A stretch of DNA of 64,000 nucleotides. Source: Nectonema munidae. Lineage: Eukaryota; Nematomorpha; Nectonematoida; Nectonematidae. Position numbers and translations under genes: made by a program. Where the stretch lies: the NCBI GenBank assembly GCA_030549495.1, contig JAUIRK010000926.1, positions 554,001 to 618,000 on the forward strand. The letters run 5' to 3'. Shown piece after piece: positions 1 to 58,464 of this stretch. Every line of letters begins with the position of its first letter. Position 1 is the first letter of the stretch. The notes beneath the pieces are model-generated. The model saw only the letters and a list, made by a program, of their open reading frames with translations, was not told where the DNA came from and did no database searches.

Positions 1-1209
1 TAAATGTTCAGCAAAATGAAATATCCTATTTGAGAACAAATAATAATTCTAGTGCAAGAGAAGAATTAAGAAATATACCACCTCTTATTCTTTTGAGGAC
101 CAGAATTATGAAGATAATCTGGCCGTTTAAAAAGTTAATTAAAGAATAGCCAAATTTTAATGAAGTAAAGCAAGAAGAGTTTTAATTTAAGTTTGCTTAT
201 ATAAATAGATAAATTAACTCTTGTGTGTGTGTATGTGTGTTAACATTACAAAAAAAGATAAGCACTTACTCAAATCTTTAGATTTTAAAATAAAAGAGTG
301 TGGAAAAAAGAGAGAATTTTCCAATTGAAGTAAGGTCAGATGATAATAATTAGCTTTCAAGTTCAATCGAATTAAGCTTAATCGTTTGCAGAATTTTAGG
401 CATACGCAAGTTAATCACTAGGAAATCAATTAATCAGTAGAAGTTTAACGCGTTTTCTTCTTTGTCATAATCCAAGGGCTTAGATACGACCTTTAAATGC
501 TTTGTGAAAACTACTCACTAAAGATGAGGATATCGCTAATCGGATAGGTTTAGCAATTTCATTTGAAGTTTGTGAACAAATTAAGACCAGCAACTACACT
601 CTCAGGCTCCAAAAGAAAAAATCCAAAGTTATACAAAAAATCCAGCTTATCCAAAGTTGATAAGAAATATTGAAAAACTTTTTCTCATATTAGCCAACAA
701 AAAAACTATATTCATGAAATGTTGCTGATATCTTACAAATTTTATCATTAGAAATCAAAATAGAAATTATAAGAAAAATCATCACTAACAAACACACAAT
801 ATCTAAATTTTGATTAGAAATTTTTAAATAATTCTTCTTTTTTCAAAAATTTCTGAAATTATATACTGTAAAGTACTTCAATTTTGAGACAACAACATTT
901 CAACAATTATGGTTCAAAAACAAATTTGCCAAAATTTTATTTAGCAAATAAACATTTCTAAAATTTAAACTTGGAAGAATAAAATAGACGACCTTGATCA
1001 GGAAACTTAAATTTAGGATTGGTACAAGATTTAAGTCGCAAAATAATTTAATGCCATAAGCTAGGTTAGGCTTACTCCCTTATCTGGCCTATGTAGGAGT
1101 GTGCTTGTAGGACCGATAATAGAATCCAAAGGTTTTTACGGTTAGGTAGTGCTGTGGCAACCGATTCTAACCTTGTTATCAAGCTACAAACAAGTTAATA
1201 ATAATTAAT
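1..1209. other. Gene-free AT-rich sequence
   Basis: No open frame of note. A fragment at 88-128 (TTTTGAGGACCAGAATTATG) is an end of the TTAA-type MITE family described further right. Short (TG)n at 220-240. Confidence 0.5.
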
Positions 1210-1352
1210 GGGGGCGTGAGTAGGGTCGGTTAGATGCTGGATTCGATATCTCAAGGTCTTGGGTTCGATACCGCAACAAGGCTGCTTTCCTCATAGTTCG
1301 ATGCAAGCGGCGCATTCTGCCTTTTCGATGAAAACAACTCATGATACCTTTA
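1210..1352 (+). repeat. tRNA-headed SINE (family A)
   Basis: Starts GGGGGCGTGAGTAGGGTCGG with the A-box-like GGTTAGATGCTGG and the B-box GGGTTCGATAC. A body with CATAGTTCGATGCAAGCGGCG follows, and the tail is TTTTCGATGAAAAC. At least six other copies occur in the window. Confidence 0.75.
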
Positions 1353-1396
1353 CTTAACAATAAACTTTAAAATTGTTTCCCATTTTGGGAGCTAGC

Positions 1397-1625
1397 CAGT
1401 GGAGGATCTAGAAATCAACTATAGAAGGGCTAAATTTGAAATATTGATTTTATTGGTTTTTTAAAGTTCAGACGTTGTATGTCATCATCGTCTCCGTCAA
1501 CATTTCTTAAGAAAAATCAATTTTTTAAGTCAAGATCATCATTATCATCATTTTCTTCTTCTTCTTTTGAGGCCTCACTCCATAGGGGGCTGGGCCTAGG
1601 AGGGCTCCCTTTGGATCCGCCAGTG
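1397..1625. mobile_element. hAT-type MITE, CAGTGGCGGATCC family
   Basis: Left end CAGTGGAGGATCTAG, right end TTGGATCCGCCAGTG. Same termini as the copies at 35802 and 52347. Target duplication not clear. Confidence 0.5.
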
Positions 1626-2764
1626 GATCGCATAGTATCGATCACTTAGTTGTATTCATATAATTTAAATCATATATTTTTGTATATCAAGGTATAGTCA
1701 TGCAGTAGACGTGCCATTCTTAGGGTTTAGGGTTAGGGTATCAGAGACATTTAGTACCTACTTTTAAAAGTTTCGTTCCCAGTTTTTTTCCATTTTGGGT
1801 ATGAAATCACCAATTTTAGGTTGGAAATGAATTTGGTACAAAATGTCTTGAAATCAGTTAATTCTTCTGCAAAAATGATTCATTTATAAGTTTCACAAGT
1901 ATTGGTTAATATATCATTTTTTCTTAAAACAAACTAGTTAATACAAACAAGCACACTTACGGGCTACTTAATAAAATATGATACGTTATGTTGATTACTA
2001 TTTTCAAATATTAAACAAAAGCCCAATTCCATTAACAGATTATCATAAAGTATAAAGTAATTATGGGCTAATTCCTGAATTGAATGAAGTTAGAAGCCTA
2101 TACTTAGATTGATCGAATTTCTTTATTATCAAAATAATCTTAGATTTTCAAAATGCACTCAAACAAAGAGATTTTTTGAGAAAGATTTGTTACCGCGTTT
2201 TTATTAAATTTAAGTATATCGGTACATGGATTTCTGAATGTATTCGTATATACGTATGTATGTACGTATTCATATATATATATGTGTGTGTGTATGGAAA
2301 TTTCATTTTTAGAATTTACTTTATATCTTACATGAAAAACTGAAAAAGTCTCGGAAAGTGTTCAGTAATGCTTAAAGGGTATGATAAAAGTAGCTTATTA
2401 TTATTATCAAAGAAGGATGAAAATTACAAAACAACATTCTTAATATTATAGGATTAAGAGAAATGAAATGGTAACTATGTTCAACATTGTAAAGAAACAC
2501 AATTTTAGACAAAATTACTTTTCTTGAGTTTTTTCTGAAAAATTTTTCAGATCCTATTTGTTTAAGTTTTGAATGAAACTTAGGTATCTTTTCGTGAATA
2601 AATTAGAATTTATTTCTGGTCTGGAATCTCATCAAAGATTCTATGGAGATTACAATGAATTTTCATGCAAATGCAGAATTCGAAAAATTTTCAGGATTAC
2701 AGTAATCAACAAAATCTTTTCCAGTTCAAGTAATAAAAATTGTGAGCATTTGTAAAATAAAACA
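1626..2764. other. Gene-free sequence downstream of CWC27
   Basis: AT-rich with short (TATA/TGTG)n near 2255-2295. A brief TTAGGG-like stretch lies at 1720-1740. No coding signal. Confidence 0.5.
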
Positions 2765-2766
2765 AG

Positions 2767-2772
2767 TTTATT
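2767..2772 (-). terminator. CWC27 polyadenylation signal
   Basis: AATAAA on the minus strand (tttatt on plus), about 93 bases downstream of the CWC27 stop codon. Confidence 0.6.
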
Positions 2773-2864
2773 CAGAAAGAAAATGCAAGTGTTATGCAAA
2801 AACTATTTTCAAGTGTATGTGAAACCTTATGGGACTTGCTGGAAATCACTACTAGATTCAGCTT

Positions 2865-49287
<46,423 letters not shown>

Positions 49288-50019
49288 TCACCCAAGATGA
49301 GAGGAAGATTTTAAAGGAATAAATGTTGGACTCAAAGCAAGACTCTAAATACTTTAACAGGATAGGACAGGATAAAAAGGCAAACACTTTTACAAATCTA
49401 AAATAGAAAATAGATGTAAACATTTTAGATTCGCTAAAATCGTTAAGGTAAAATATAATTTTCAAGGAAGTGTATTATTCAATCGAATTTTCAGTAACAT
49501 ACTGCACATCCTGACAGATTTCTATTTAAATGGTGTACATTTCAAGGACTCGCTGTAGTCGAGTGAGTGCTTTACTATAATACATGTTACCATCAGAAAG
49601 TTATATTTCTTGTTCTTTTTATAAGAAACTTTTTGATTAGAAAATATATCTAAAATAAAAGCGATTGTTGTTGTTGTTGGGTTCTAGATTTCACGATCTC
49701 ATTAAAAGTAAAATGTATCAGTTAGTGATTAACTGAGCGATCACGTAACCTCCTAGGGAACACAGGGTTAGTGTGCTAGCACTCTCGCATGCGCATGCAA
49801 TGTATTGAAACGCATGATCGATGTTATTCATTTTTTTCTAGGTCCGATTGAGCCTCTAAAGGGATCCCATTCTCCAAGAAAATGTATTAAAAGGTTGAGG
49901 AATACCAGAAAAAAAGATAACGCCTTCAAATTCATTATCTATTTCCATAGTGCCAAATCAAATTTATTTCAACATATTCTAAACTTGTAAAAAGAGCTTC
50001 AAAATATTTTGCATTTATT
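49288..50019. other. Region upstream of CWC27
   Basis: Presumed promoter and 5' UTR of CWC27 lie here. No TATA box in a convincing place. A chance palindrome GCATGCGCATGC lies near 49787. Confidence 0.35.
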
Positions 50020-50720
50020 ATGGCTTCAACTTCAGACTCTTCTCATGCTGAGGAAACAGACTTTCTGTTGAGGTATTCGAATTTAAAAAACAATAAATAT
50101 GAGGTAAAAGAACAAGGTCTTATGTTCACTGATTGGAGCAGTAAGAGGAGGGAAGAGATTGTTGAGGAGGGAAGAGATTGTTAATCAATCATTGATGCAT
50201 TAGAAGAGCACGCTATTCCTGTGAACCACTGTAGGGCACAAGGATATGACTGCTAACATAGCAGGTGAGAATAAAGGCGCTCAAAGAAAAATTCATTCAT
50301 GAGCAATCTTTTTTCTTTCTGGATGCCATACGCTCAATTTGTGTGGAAACGAAACTTTTTTTTCTTATTGTATTTTGGGATAGTTTAAGCAATACATAAC
50401 TTGTTCAGTTTCAGCTAGAAACGATGGAAATTAATTCAGATATATGAATTGTTCTTTAAATGGAATTCAGAAACCAGGTGGTCTGATAGACTTCAATGTA
50501 TCAAAATGTTAGCATTCATCTTAATGATATCCAGTTAGCATTGCAAGATGAGTTACAAGAAATGAAGTATTGGCATACCTAAGAAATTTTATTTGGATGC
50601 TAATGTTCGCAGTTTGGTCAAATTTTAGATATATAGTAGATATCACTTTGGATTCTGAAGTGTTTAACATTTAAACTCTTCTTGGAGATTTGGTGAAGTT
50701 AGGAAGTAATTTGAAGGGAA
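50020..50720 (+). mobile_element. DUF4371 hAT transposase relic
   Basis: Reads in pieces IIDALEEHAIPVNHCRAQGY, NIAGENKGAQRKIH, the histidine/cysteine landmark corresponding to CHTLNLCGN, then YELFFKWNSETRWSDRLQCI. This is the middle part of DUF4371 hAT transposases. Many breaks; no ends recognised. Confidence 0.6.
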
Positions 50721-50737
50721 TATGGAATACCTAAATT

Positions 50738-50935
50738 CCACTCTGACGACTCCGACTCAAAGTGTAATCCAACATGCTTACAAAAATAAAACTATATTTT
50801 TAATACTTAAAAAACTCCATGTCCAACTCCTAAATTTTATTAGATACAGACTCCGCCTCTGACTCCTATCCTATCCCTTTGAAATCACCGACTCCGAAAG
50901 ATTTTAGTTTTTGGAGGTTTTGATTAGGAACCTTC
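50738..50935. repeat. GACTCCGACTC repeat fragment
   Basis: CTCTGACGACTCCGACTCAA, CAGACTCCGCCTCTGACTCC and CACCGACTCCG. Its right edge runs into a fragment of the CTAGTCAAAATC foldback family. Confidence 0.45.
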
Positions 50936-51119
50936 TACTCTAGCACAAAGATTAATCGTAAAAACTAACACTAACTCTAACATTAATCCTAACGGTGCAG
51001 GACATTTCATATATATATGATGTTTAGTACCAGAAACATTTCGAAGCTTTTTTTGAAAGGTTCATAGTCTTTTTTTTTGTTTTATGAAATGTCTTGAACT
51101 CAATCCTAAAATAAATTCA

Positions 51120-51175
51120 ACAAATTGTCGGAATCACCCAATTGTCACATATGACAAATTGTCGTGCACAGATCC
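51120..51175. repeat. AATTGTC word cluster
   Basis: ACAAATTGTCGGAATCACCC and CACATATGACAAATTGTCGT, related to 46265-46363. Confidence 0.4.
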
Positions 51176-51604
51176 ACAACCCAAACTCAATAATCATACT
51201 AATATAGAGATAGCGTAAAGTGCGAGAAAATAACAACTAGCCGTAGGTCTTTTTAGGACATCCAAGTTTCAATTTAAAAATACTTAAATAAATAGTTAAA
51301 GAAAAAATTTCAATCAAAAGACAAATGATATATGATTCATGGAAAAAGGGAATCTTGAAAGCAAGTCTTATTATAGGAAACGAACGAATCAAAATACTTT
51401 AAGTTGCGAAATAGGCACATCGAAAGTAAGAATCAGCAAAGCTGGCCAGCTGGATACGTGTCTAGACAGGAACTATAGGCTATACTGATGAGTATTCTCA
51501 TTTGTTGTTCATCACCTAATCTACGAACTAAGGTTGCTGTGATGATAAAATAATTATTGATTACTTTTAAATTTTATCTACAGGTTTTTTATTATAATAT
51601 AATA

Positions 51605-51632
51605 AATGAGTATGTGTGTGTGTGTGTGTGTG
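51605..51632. repeat. (TG)n tract
   Basis: About 14 dinucleotides with a TC interruption. Confidence 0.8.
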
Positions 51633-52129
51633 TCTGTGTTACATCCACTTCAAAGACAGCGAGAAAATAATAAAATCGTATATAACGCTAGCATTTTTAA
51701 TGCTTACTGTTTGGAATAATCATGAATTTCATTTATACGCCCATTTTCTGGATCAAATTTTTATTTGCTAAGGGTGGGGTTGCTTGGCATTATTTTTTTT
51801 ATTATTTGAATGCTCTCATCTGTGCGTACATTTAGAATGATAAAAAAAATTAAAATTCAAAATCAATTTGAGTTTCTGCTAGGAATTTGAGGGTTAGTGA
51901 CTCTGTCAAGCTCATTAAGCACTTTCATTTCATTTCACAAAAATGTATGCCCTGGAATATCATCAACTTCAAAGCGTCCAGTCTCTGCATTCAAAAAGTC
52001 AAAATCGGTGTAAGGGGTTATTGACAAAGGAGATTTAGGATTGTCATTGACTTCATTCGAACCTGACATATCAAGTTCAACGCTCACACAAAACTGCATA
52101 TATTTTTTGGAATAAAAATTCTCACTTTC

Positions 52130-52225
52130 AACAAAAATATGAATCGTCTGCTTTTATTAATGCTTTTTAATACAAATCTTCTGCTTTACATTAGATATCG
52201 TCTGAATATTCTGGTCGATAACGGG
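52130..52225. mobile_element. TTAA-type MITE (subfamily B), inverted
   Basis: TTTTTAATACAAATCTTCTG and CATTAGATATCGTCTG, ending TCTGGTCGATAACGGG before TTAA (52226-52229). Reverse of the copy at 30919; left end lost. Confidence 0.65.
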
Positions 52226-52346
52226 TTAAGTTAAAAATATGTACTATATAAAATTAATTGAGCAACAAATAAAAAATTGTCGACGAGCCTAATATCGTCA
52301 AATGTGTAGGTTTTTAATAGTGTTTAAAATAAACTTCTGTGAGAAC

Positions 52347-52508
52347 TCGCGGATCCAAAAGAGGGCCACCTAAGCCTACCCCCCCCCCTATGAATAATGG
52401 CTTCAAAAATTCCCCTTACTGATTTTGCTCTTTCTTAAAGCATCAAGATTTGTATGGTAATATTTTTAAGTTGTCCTCCCCTATGGTCAATTTCTGAATC
52501 GGCCACTG
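52347..52508. mobile_element. hAT MITE, CAGTGGCGGATCC family
   Basis: CGCGGATCCAAAAGAGGGCC at left, GAATCGGCCACTG at right, poly-C and TATGAATAATGGCTTCAAAA inside, as in 35802-36091 but internally shortened. Confidence 0.65.
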
Positions 52509-54124
52509 TCTGAGTTAATTTAAAAAAGTTTGAACCTAAAGATGTTTATTCTCACAAAGGATATTAGTATTGAACTCAAAAATTGCAAATATATTTGATG
52601 CCGTACCTAAAAATGCGATTAAAAATAAGTATTTTTGATCAAAAATTACATACATATTCCATATGTGACGTTGTCAATCAAGTTTTTGTGCTTTTTTTAA
52701 TTTAAAACATATCATAAAAATATAGGCAATTCTTTGTGTTAGTATCAAAAAAAAATAATTTTATTCAAAGGCCAAAGTGGGGTGCTGACGTCTCATACAT
52801 ATCAAAAGCTTGGTGTCCCACATGTTAATATAGTACTTGAAATAAAATGTATACTCAAATTTGAGTGTGATGGTAAAGAACATGAGTTTTTCTACATTTT
52901 ATCACAAATATCTGAAATGATAGATGTCAAGTGAAATATTTTAGGGTGCACGAAGTTTGGTTTATCCAATTAACTTGGATGAATAAATTGGAATTCATTT
53001 TTACAATGCCTGTCCGGGGGTAGTTATCTGTGCACATATCGTTTATAAAGCGTGTTTTAGTTATGAAAAAACGTTAGATTAACTTACATGGCAAATTCAA
53101 CTTACGCAGGCCCACGAAAAAGATTGTGTGCGCTGATTAGGTACGTGGTATGAGTAAGAAGTGTTTGTTACACGCATAAAAGGTTTTTAGTGTGGTGTGA
53201 TGGATAAAGTTTGAAAATATGATAAACAATAAAGGAATCATCGAATCAAAATTTGGATAACAATGTACTATAATAATGCTGATGAAGTGAAGATAAAGCG
53301 GATATTTGTAAAATGTCGTCATATTCACATCATATATCTTCTCTTATTACGTTAATAAAGAGATAGCGCGGTATCGCTTCTTCTTGTACGCATTCCAAGC
53401 TGCTCTCGTCTTTACGTCATTTCACCGGTGGTAAAAGGGCGTTCGAAGAGCTGCGGCAGCATCATATGGAGGAGTCGTTAACCAGAAAAACGTTATTACA
53501 CTCTCGCATGGACAACAATGGGAGACGTAAGAGATAGAGAGAAAGAAAGAAAGAAAGAAAGAAAGCCAATATTAATGACCAACTGTGTTCAAGCATCAGA
53601 ACATTTTTATCCATCCTCCTCTCTTCTTACCATGATGTCGTCGCCTAGTTAACAAAACGCACCACCACTCTCTCACACCAGGGTTAGATCAAATGTTTGC
53701 ATTGTATTTGTTTGCAATTAAATACAAATTTGTTGTAATTGCTTGTATTTGTATTTTAACATGATAATAACAGGATATCAAGAAAAGAAACTTGAAATGC
53801 TATGTGTATATTATCCTCGAATTGATTGAAATGATGAGTCTTTCTTTCACAAGCTTATTTTTGGTGTAGCTTTAAACCTTAAAACAGATTTTCAGATCTC
53901 ACAAAGGAAAAAGTTGGGAGCATTTGTCTGAAAATTTGTTAAGGGTGAGAGCAATTTGTCTTGTGAGCATATGTCATGGTGGAATCCTATTTTTTAGTTT
54001 TAAATTAACCAGTACGAAATCCTTCTCATAATATTGCAAAAAATATTGAAATTTTAAAAATAATAATATTACTTTTTTATTTTAAATTATTAAAAAATAT
54101 ATTTTTAATAAAATCAAAAATATT
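52509..54124. other. Gene-free stretch with one GC-richer island
   Basis: Mostly AT-rich. 53350-53540 is GC-richer (GAGCTGCGGCAGCATCATAT) and followed by (GAAA)n at 53545-53565. It may be a promoter or untranslated exon. No gene could be attached to it. Confidence 0.35.
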
Positions 54125-54206
54125 GAAATCTGCGTTTTTAAATGTTTTTAATACAAACCATCTGCTTTACATGACATATCGTCTGATTATTCTCGGCGTT
54201 AGTGGG
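54125..54206. mobile_element. TTAA-type MITE (subfamily B), inverted
   Basis: TTTAATACAAACCATCTGCT, CATGACATATCGTCTGATTA, ending GGCGTTAGTGGG before TTAA (54207-54210). Confidence 0.6.
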
Positions 54207-54210
54207 TTAA

Positions 54211-54300
54211 CCCTTTCAGGCACAAATGCGAGACCAAGTCTCAAAAATCATCTACTTAAGTTATACAAGACTCATTGAGAAAAAATGCCAGAACGGGATA
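54211..54300. mobile_element. TTAA-type MITE (subfamily A) left part
   Basis: Begins CCCTTTCAGGCACAAATGCG directly after the TTAA that closes the preceding MITE. Interior AAAATCATCTACTTAAG resembles the family. Right end not identified. Confidence 0.5.
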
Positions 54301-55149
54301 AGAGGTAAAACGGGCAAAGATCCAGAGCCCCATAATTTCTTATAATAATTAAGTCAATTTTGCTTCATCAGATTGCTTTAAGAGACGGAGATGTGATTTA
54401 CGATAGTCACAATTATGGAAGATTGTTTTTCCCTAGATGCAATAAAAAAATAAAATTCAGGCGGTTTTAAATATTTTGCTTTTGATTGATATAACTTTCA
54501 AATTGTGTCGAAATCATAGAAATTACAGTATATTTTAAATACATTCTTTTTTATATAAGAAGCTAGTTAGCACCGATGTTCCCAAAGGAAATGAAACGAA
54601 ACCATTTTATTACTGAAGTCGTGTGGTTTCCCTTAGAAAAATTAGCACTAAATGGATCATTAAAAAACTTCCACCACCCAAAGACACGTGATTGAGAAAC
54701 ATTTTACGATTTTTTCATTTTCCCGAAGCTTATTTATGTCAATTGTGTTCTAAATATTTTGTTTCCATTATTTTCGATAAAACGGCGTGGAGGAATTTCA
54801 ATCTTGTTTACATTTGATTCAAGATGTCCACCATTATTTGCGCCTTAGTTCAGGAATGTATTTCATTTATATTCCAAGAAACTTTTTTTCCATTACTTTC
54901 AAGCTTTTTTTAGTTTCTGCAAATTTTTTAACATGAATGGCCCAAAAAACCAACTAACGCTAATAATGTCTGCATATTTTTTCTCGTGAAATCACGGTCA
55001 GATTTTAACAATGTTCAAGAGCAATTTTTAAAAGTATGCAATGATATTCTTATGCACAAAGTTTGGACGCATAATCATATACAAAATAAATTAAAAGAAG
55101 ATATAGAAAATTTAAGAAACCTATAAGAAAACTACAGTTTACTTAGACA

Positions 55150-55248
55150 AAAATTTTCAAGTTCCTACAAATAAAAAAGATTGAAGGGAGAGAGAGGGCT
55201 TAGTGTTTTACCTGAGGCCCAAAAATGCTCAAGCCCGGCCCTGCAAGG
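55150..55248. repeat. Right-end fragment of GGGCCGGCC hAT MITE
   Basis: Ends GCTCAAGCCCGGCCCTG, as at 35168-35184. The left end is not visible. Confidence 0.4.
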
Positions 55249-56316
55249 AATTCAAATGAAAATTATTATTTGCCTAGCCCTATTAGGACCAAACAAAGCA
55301 AAGGACTTTACTAATTCTTAAATAATTCCAATTCATCAGCGTTCCCTTTGAGAAAATTGATGTTAAATGGAAATAAAGTAAATTTAAAAAAACTTTCTAT
55401 CTTATCTTTGATTAGTTTAAATAAAAAATTTACCACCTTTAGGTGAAACATATGGTGACATAATGAAGTATGAAGCAACATATTCCGCTATTCTAAAATT
55501 GTTTCGGCACATAATCAGTCCCGCTAGTTTTATGAAATAACGCGCACCCACATAGTGACGTTGTTAAATTTTCCAGTGCAGTAGTGTCCTATAAATTAGG
55601 AAAAAAAAATATTTTTTTTTACTCCGAAATAAATATAGCATTTGAAATTGAAATTAAGCATTTTTTCATTAGTTGTAGAGATACTTTTTTCGTATTTTTG
55701 AACTAATTATAAAAGACTATTTATTTATAATTGAACACAATAGATTAGTTTTCACTAAAAATTAAGTTTAGACATTAGTAAAATTTATTGAAACAAATAA
55801 ATTCCCAATAATCAATAAAATTTACATTAATCACATAACCCAGATCTAATGGAAAAAAATGTTTAAAAAGTTTCATTTTAATTTCAAATATTTACACACA
55901 GCATTTAGAACTAAAAAACAATGGGTGTGAACAAATATTTGAAATAGACAGAAATGGAAGGTCACGATGTACCATGATGAAAGCTACTCATACTATGTCA
56001 TACGTCACATCACATTTAATGAGATGTTGTTGCGTGCACTTGATTATTTTATTTTTACGTGATGCCAAATAGGTGAAGAAGATATCATGTGAAACTTGAA
56101 TGAATTTTTTAAATACCTTGCTTGATAACAACTTTATGATGATAGAAATGTGTACGCTATATCTTGGATACTTCACATTTTTCATTTGAACTACACATAA
56201 CCAAATATCTTCTCTTTAAAGCCAAAAATTATCAAGTTAATCATATAAAGAAGCTGTATAAAACGAATTCGAACTACGTCACACTTCAAAACTTTTCTTA
56301 AAACTCCGGTTATTAA
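55249..56316. other. Gene-free AT-rich stretch
   Basis: No repeat or coding signal recognised. Confidence 0.45.
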
Positions 56317-56559
56317 TCCTTTGAGCACCAGAATTTTTAAGACTAATCGTCCACTTTCTTTTGCAATGAAATTTTATATACTTAAAGCAAACGATTTTTA
56401 TTTCTTCATATTTATTTGTTATGATTTTGTTGTTCGTGTTTCATCTTTCGAGAAACGAGTTCACACTTCATGAATCAGGTTGATTTAGATGCACCCTCCA
56501 TTCATAAGTGAATCCATACCTAAGCGGGTTTACAGGCAACTAAGCTGGTGCTCAAAAGA
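56317..56559. mobile_element. TTAA-flanked MITE (subfamily A), enlarged
   Basis: TTAA at 56313-56316 and 56560-56563. Ends TCCTTTGAGCACCAGAATTT and GCTGGTGCTCAAAAGA. About 120 bases of unrelated sequence replace the right half of the usual 120-bp body. Confidence 0.75.
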
Positions 56560-57089
56560 TTAAAAAGAAATTTCATAAGAAATTTTTGGAAAAAAATATT
56601 TATAACTGAAAAATATTTTTATAGGTTAGATTAGCGATAAAAATTTATCTAAAAATTTATGGGCTTTTGTATCCATACTGCTATATAAATATGTCATTTT
56701 GGGGCGTTGAAAATAATGGCGTCTTTGATTTAATAATGTTTGATCACAAAATGAAATGAAATGATAAAAATTATCATATGTAGTGGCGTATGTTAATAGG
56801 ATCAAGTTTACGGTTTGAGTTAACAATGGTTTTTAAAATCGTTATTTTAGTGGAATCATTGAATTGAGCTTCATTCAGTTTTTTTTTAATTTTTAATGTT
56901 TGATCTTAGAAGGAGGTGTGTGTTAATTGAATAGTCCAAATTAATGATGGTGGTCGCAGGTATATATTAAAATAAGCAATATTTAAAATACGCAAGACAA
57001 AGTTTTAAATAAATAAATTCATTTAAGGATTAAATAAGATCCTTCTACCTATCTCAAGATCAAGATTCTAATTATGCAAATTCTTTGGC

Positions 57090-57385
57090 TCCGTCAGTTC
57101 GGGCTTCGACTCCAGCTCCGTAAGCACATGGAGTAACAACCCTTCTTTAGTCTAAGTAAGAAGCGAAGAGTTGGCCTTAAATTTATTAAGTTTTATGGCA
57201 TTTGAAGTCGAGATTGGAATAAAAAAATTTTAAGTACTAAGGCATCAAAATCGTATTTGGAGTCGAATATTTTCCCCATGGAAAAAAACCGACTCTGAAG
57301 CTTAAATTTTATTAAACAGCGATTCCGATTCCTATCCCTTTAAAATTCCGATTCTACAGACCCCCACTTTGCAAGGCTGTTATTT
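57090..57385. repeat. GACTCC/GGAGTCG repeat element
   Basis: GGGCTTCGACTCCAGCTCCG at left, TTTGGAGTCGAATATTTTCC inside, GCGATTCCGATTCCTATCCC and CCCCACTTTGCAAGGCTG at right. Probably a worn non-autonomous DNA element. Confidence 0.5.
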
Positions 57386-57407
57386 TACTTTGAATAAGCG
57401 TGAAAAT

Positions 57408-57540
57408 GGTTCCTAGTCAAACTCTCCCAAAACGCAAATCTCCGTTACCAAAATCTCCGAAAATTAAAGCTACGGATAACTTAATTTTCGGGGATTTTGG
57501 TTGCGAGGATTTTAGTTTTATGAGATTTTGACTAGATACC
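57408..57540. mobile_element. Foldback element (CTAGTCAAAATC ends)
   Basis: Ends GGTTCCTAGTCAAACTCTCC and GAGATTTTGACTAGATACC. The interior has ACCAAAATCTCCGAAAATTA and the inverted form AATTTTCGGGGATTTTGG. Same family as 41163-41306. Confidence 0.7.
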
Positions 57541-57671
57541 ATGAAAAATATCGTGGATGCGTTTGCCAATGAAATAGTCAAAGTGTTATTTCTTTCAATT
57601 CATGTATCATTATGTCTTTTATATCGTGTTTTTATTGACCCAAGCATCAACCTTATTAACGGCTTAAAATG

Positions 57672-57822
57672 ACAAGGTAGATTGGGGTGTTTTCATCGAC
57701 AAGGCACAATTGCACCGCTCGTGTCGAACTATGAGCAAAGAAGAATTGATCGTGGATCGAATCCGAGACCTTCTGGTATCGAAGCCATGTATTTATCTAA
57801 TCAACGTTACTCACGCCTGATT
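57672..57822 (-). repeat. tRNA-headed SINE (family A)
   Basis: Minus copy: GGCGTGAGTAACGTTGATTA, B-box GGATTCGATCCACG, body CATAGTTCGACACGAGCGGT, tail TCGATGAAAACACCCCAATC. Confidence 0.75.
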
Positions 57823-58021
57823 GCAATGACTTTGTGACTTATTTAGCTAACATTTTCAGAATATGCTCTTTTCTTTTGTTTTGCATTTGAAGTCCTCAAA
57901 AGACGCAGCAGACCCAAAAGGGTGGGGGCTTTTCCTTCTTGGTGTATCAGTGAGTCTCCGACGATTCCTGACATAACTTGGCCTAATGAAGCCGCCACTC
58001 CAGGGCCTCATCAAGCCTAAG

Positions 58022-58333
58022 CCAACTATAAGCCTTATGAAGCTTCTTTAACTGGACCTCATGAAGTCCCAGAGCATCATGAAGCTCAACACATAAGCAT
58101 TAAAGAAGCTCCTTTTCCTTCTGATTTCCTATTTCCTCAAGCGGATTCAGAAGGATTGAACCAGAATCCTCTGGACATTAAATTTAGTCCTTATGCTCAG
58201 CCTTTTGAAAAAGATCTTCTCATAGATGATCTTAGGCGCTTCTTCAATGATCCTCCTGTAGATGGAGAAGATATTTGGCTAGAGGTCCCCTCCCCATACG
58301 AAGATAAAAATAATTTGATTGTTGGCCACGTGT
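58022..58333 (+). CDS. Candidate exon or decayed gene, proline/acidic protein of unknown function
   Basis: Open frame reading YKPYEASLTGPHEVPEHHEA, APFPSDFLFPQADSEGLNQN, then FEKDLLIDDLRRFFNDPPVD and GEDIWLEVPSPYED. It is less AT-rich than its surroundings and has a biased amino-acid make-up, unlike chance frames here. It can begin after an acceptor-like CCTAAG and may end at GGCCAC|GTGTGT. Related PGPHQA words upstream are cut off by an in-frame TAA at 58018, so a pseudogene is possible. Family not recognised. Confidence 0.35.
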
Positions 58334-58464
58334 GTTTCCCCCACTTCTTTCTTTGTATTAGCCTTTTTTACATCTTTTCTAATAAAGCTTTTTCCGATGG
58401 CACGGCGGACTGCAAATTAAGCAGTCCCTCTCATCATCATACTTCATTCCTGTCTCTGAAGTAA

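Noticed and set aside
1718-1742. TTTAGGGTTAGGG telomere-like words
   Set aside because: Only two to three imperfect units; far too short for a telomeric array.
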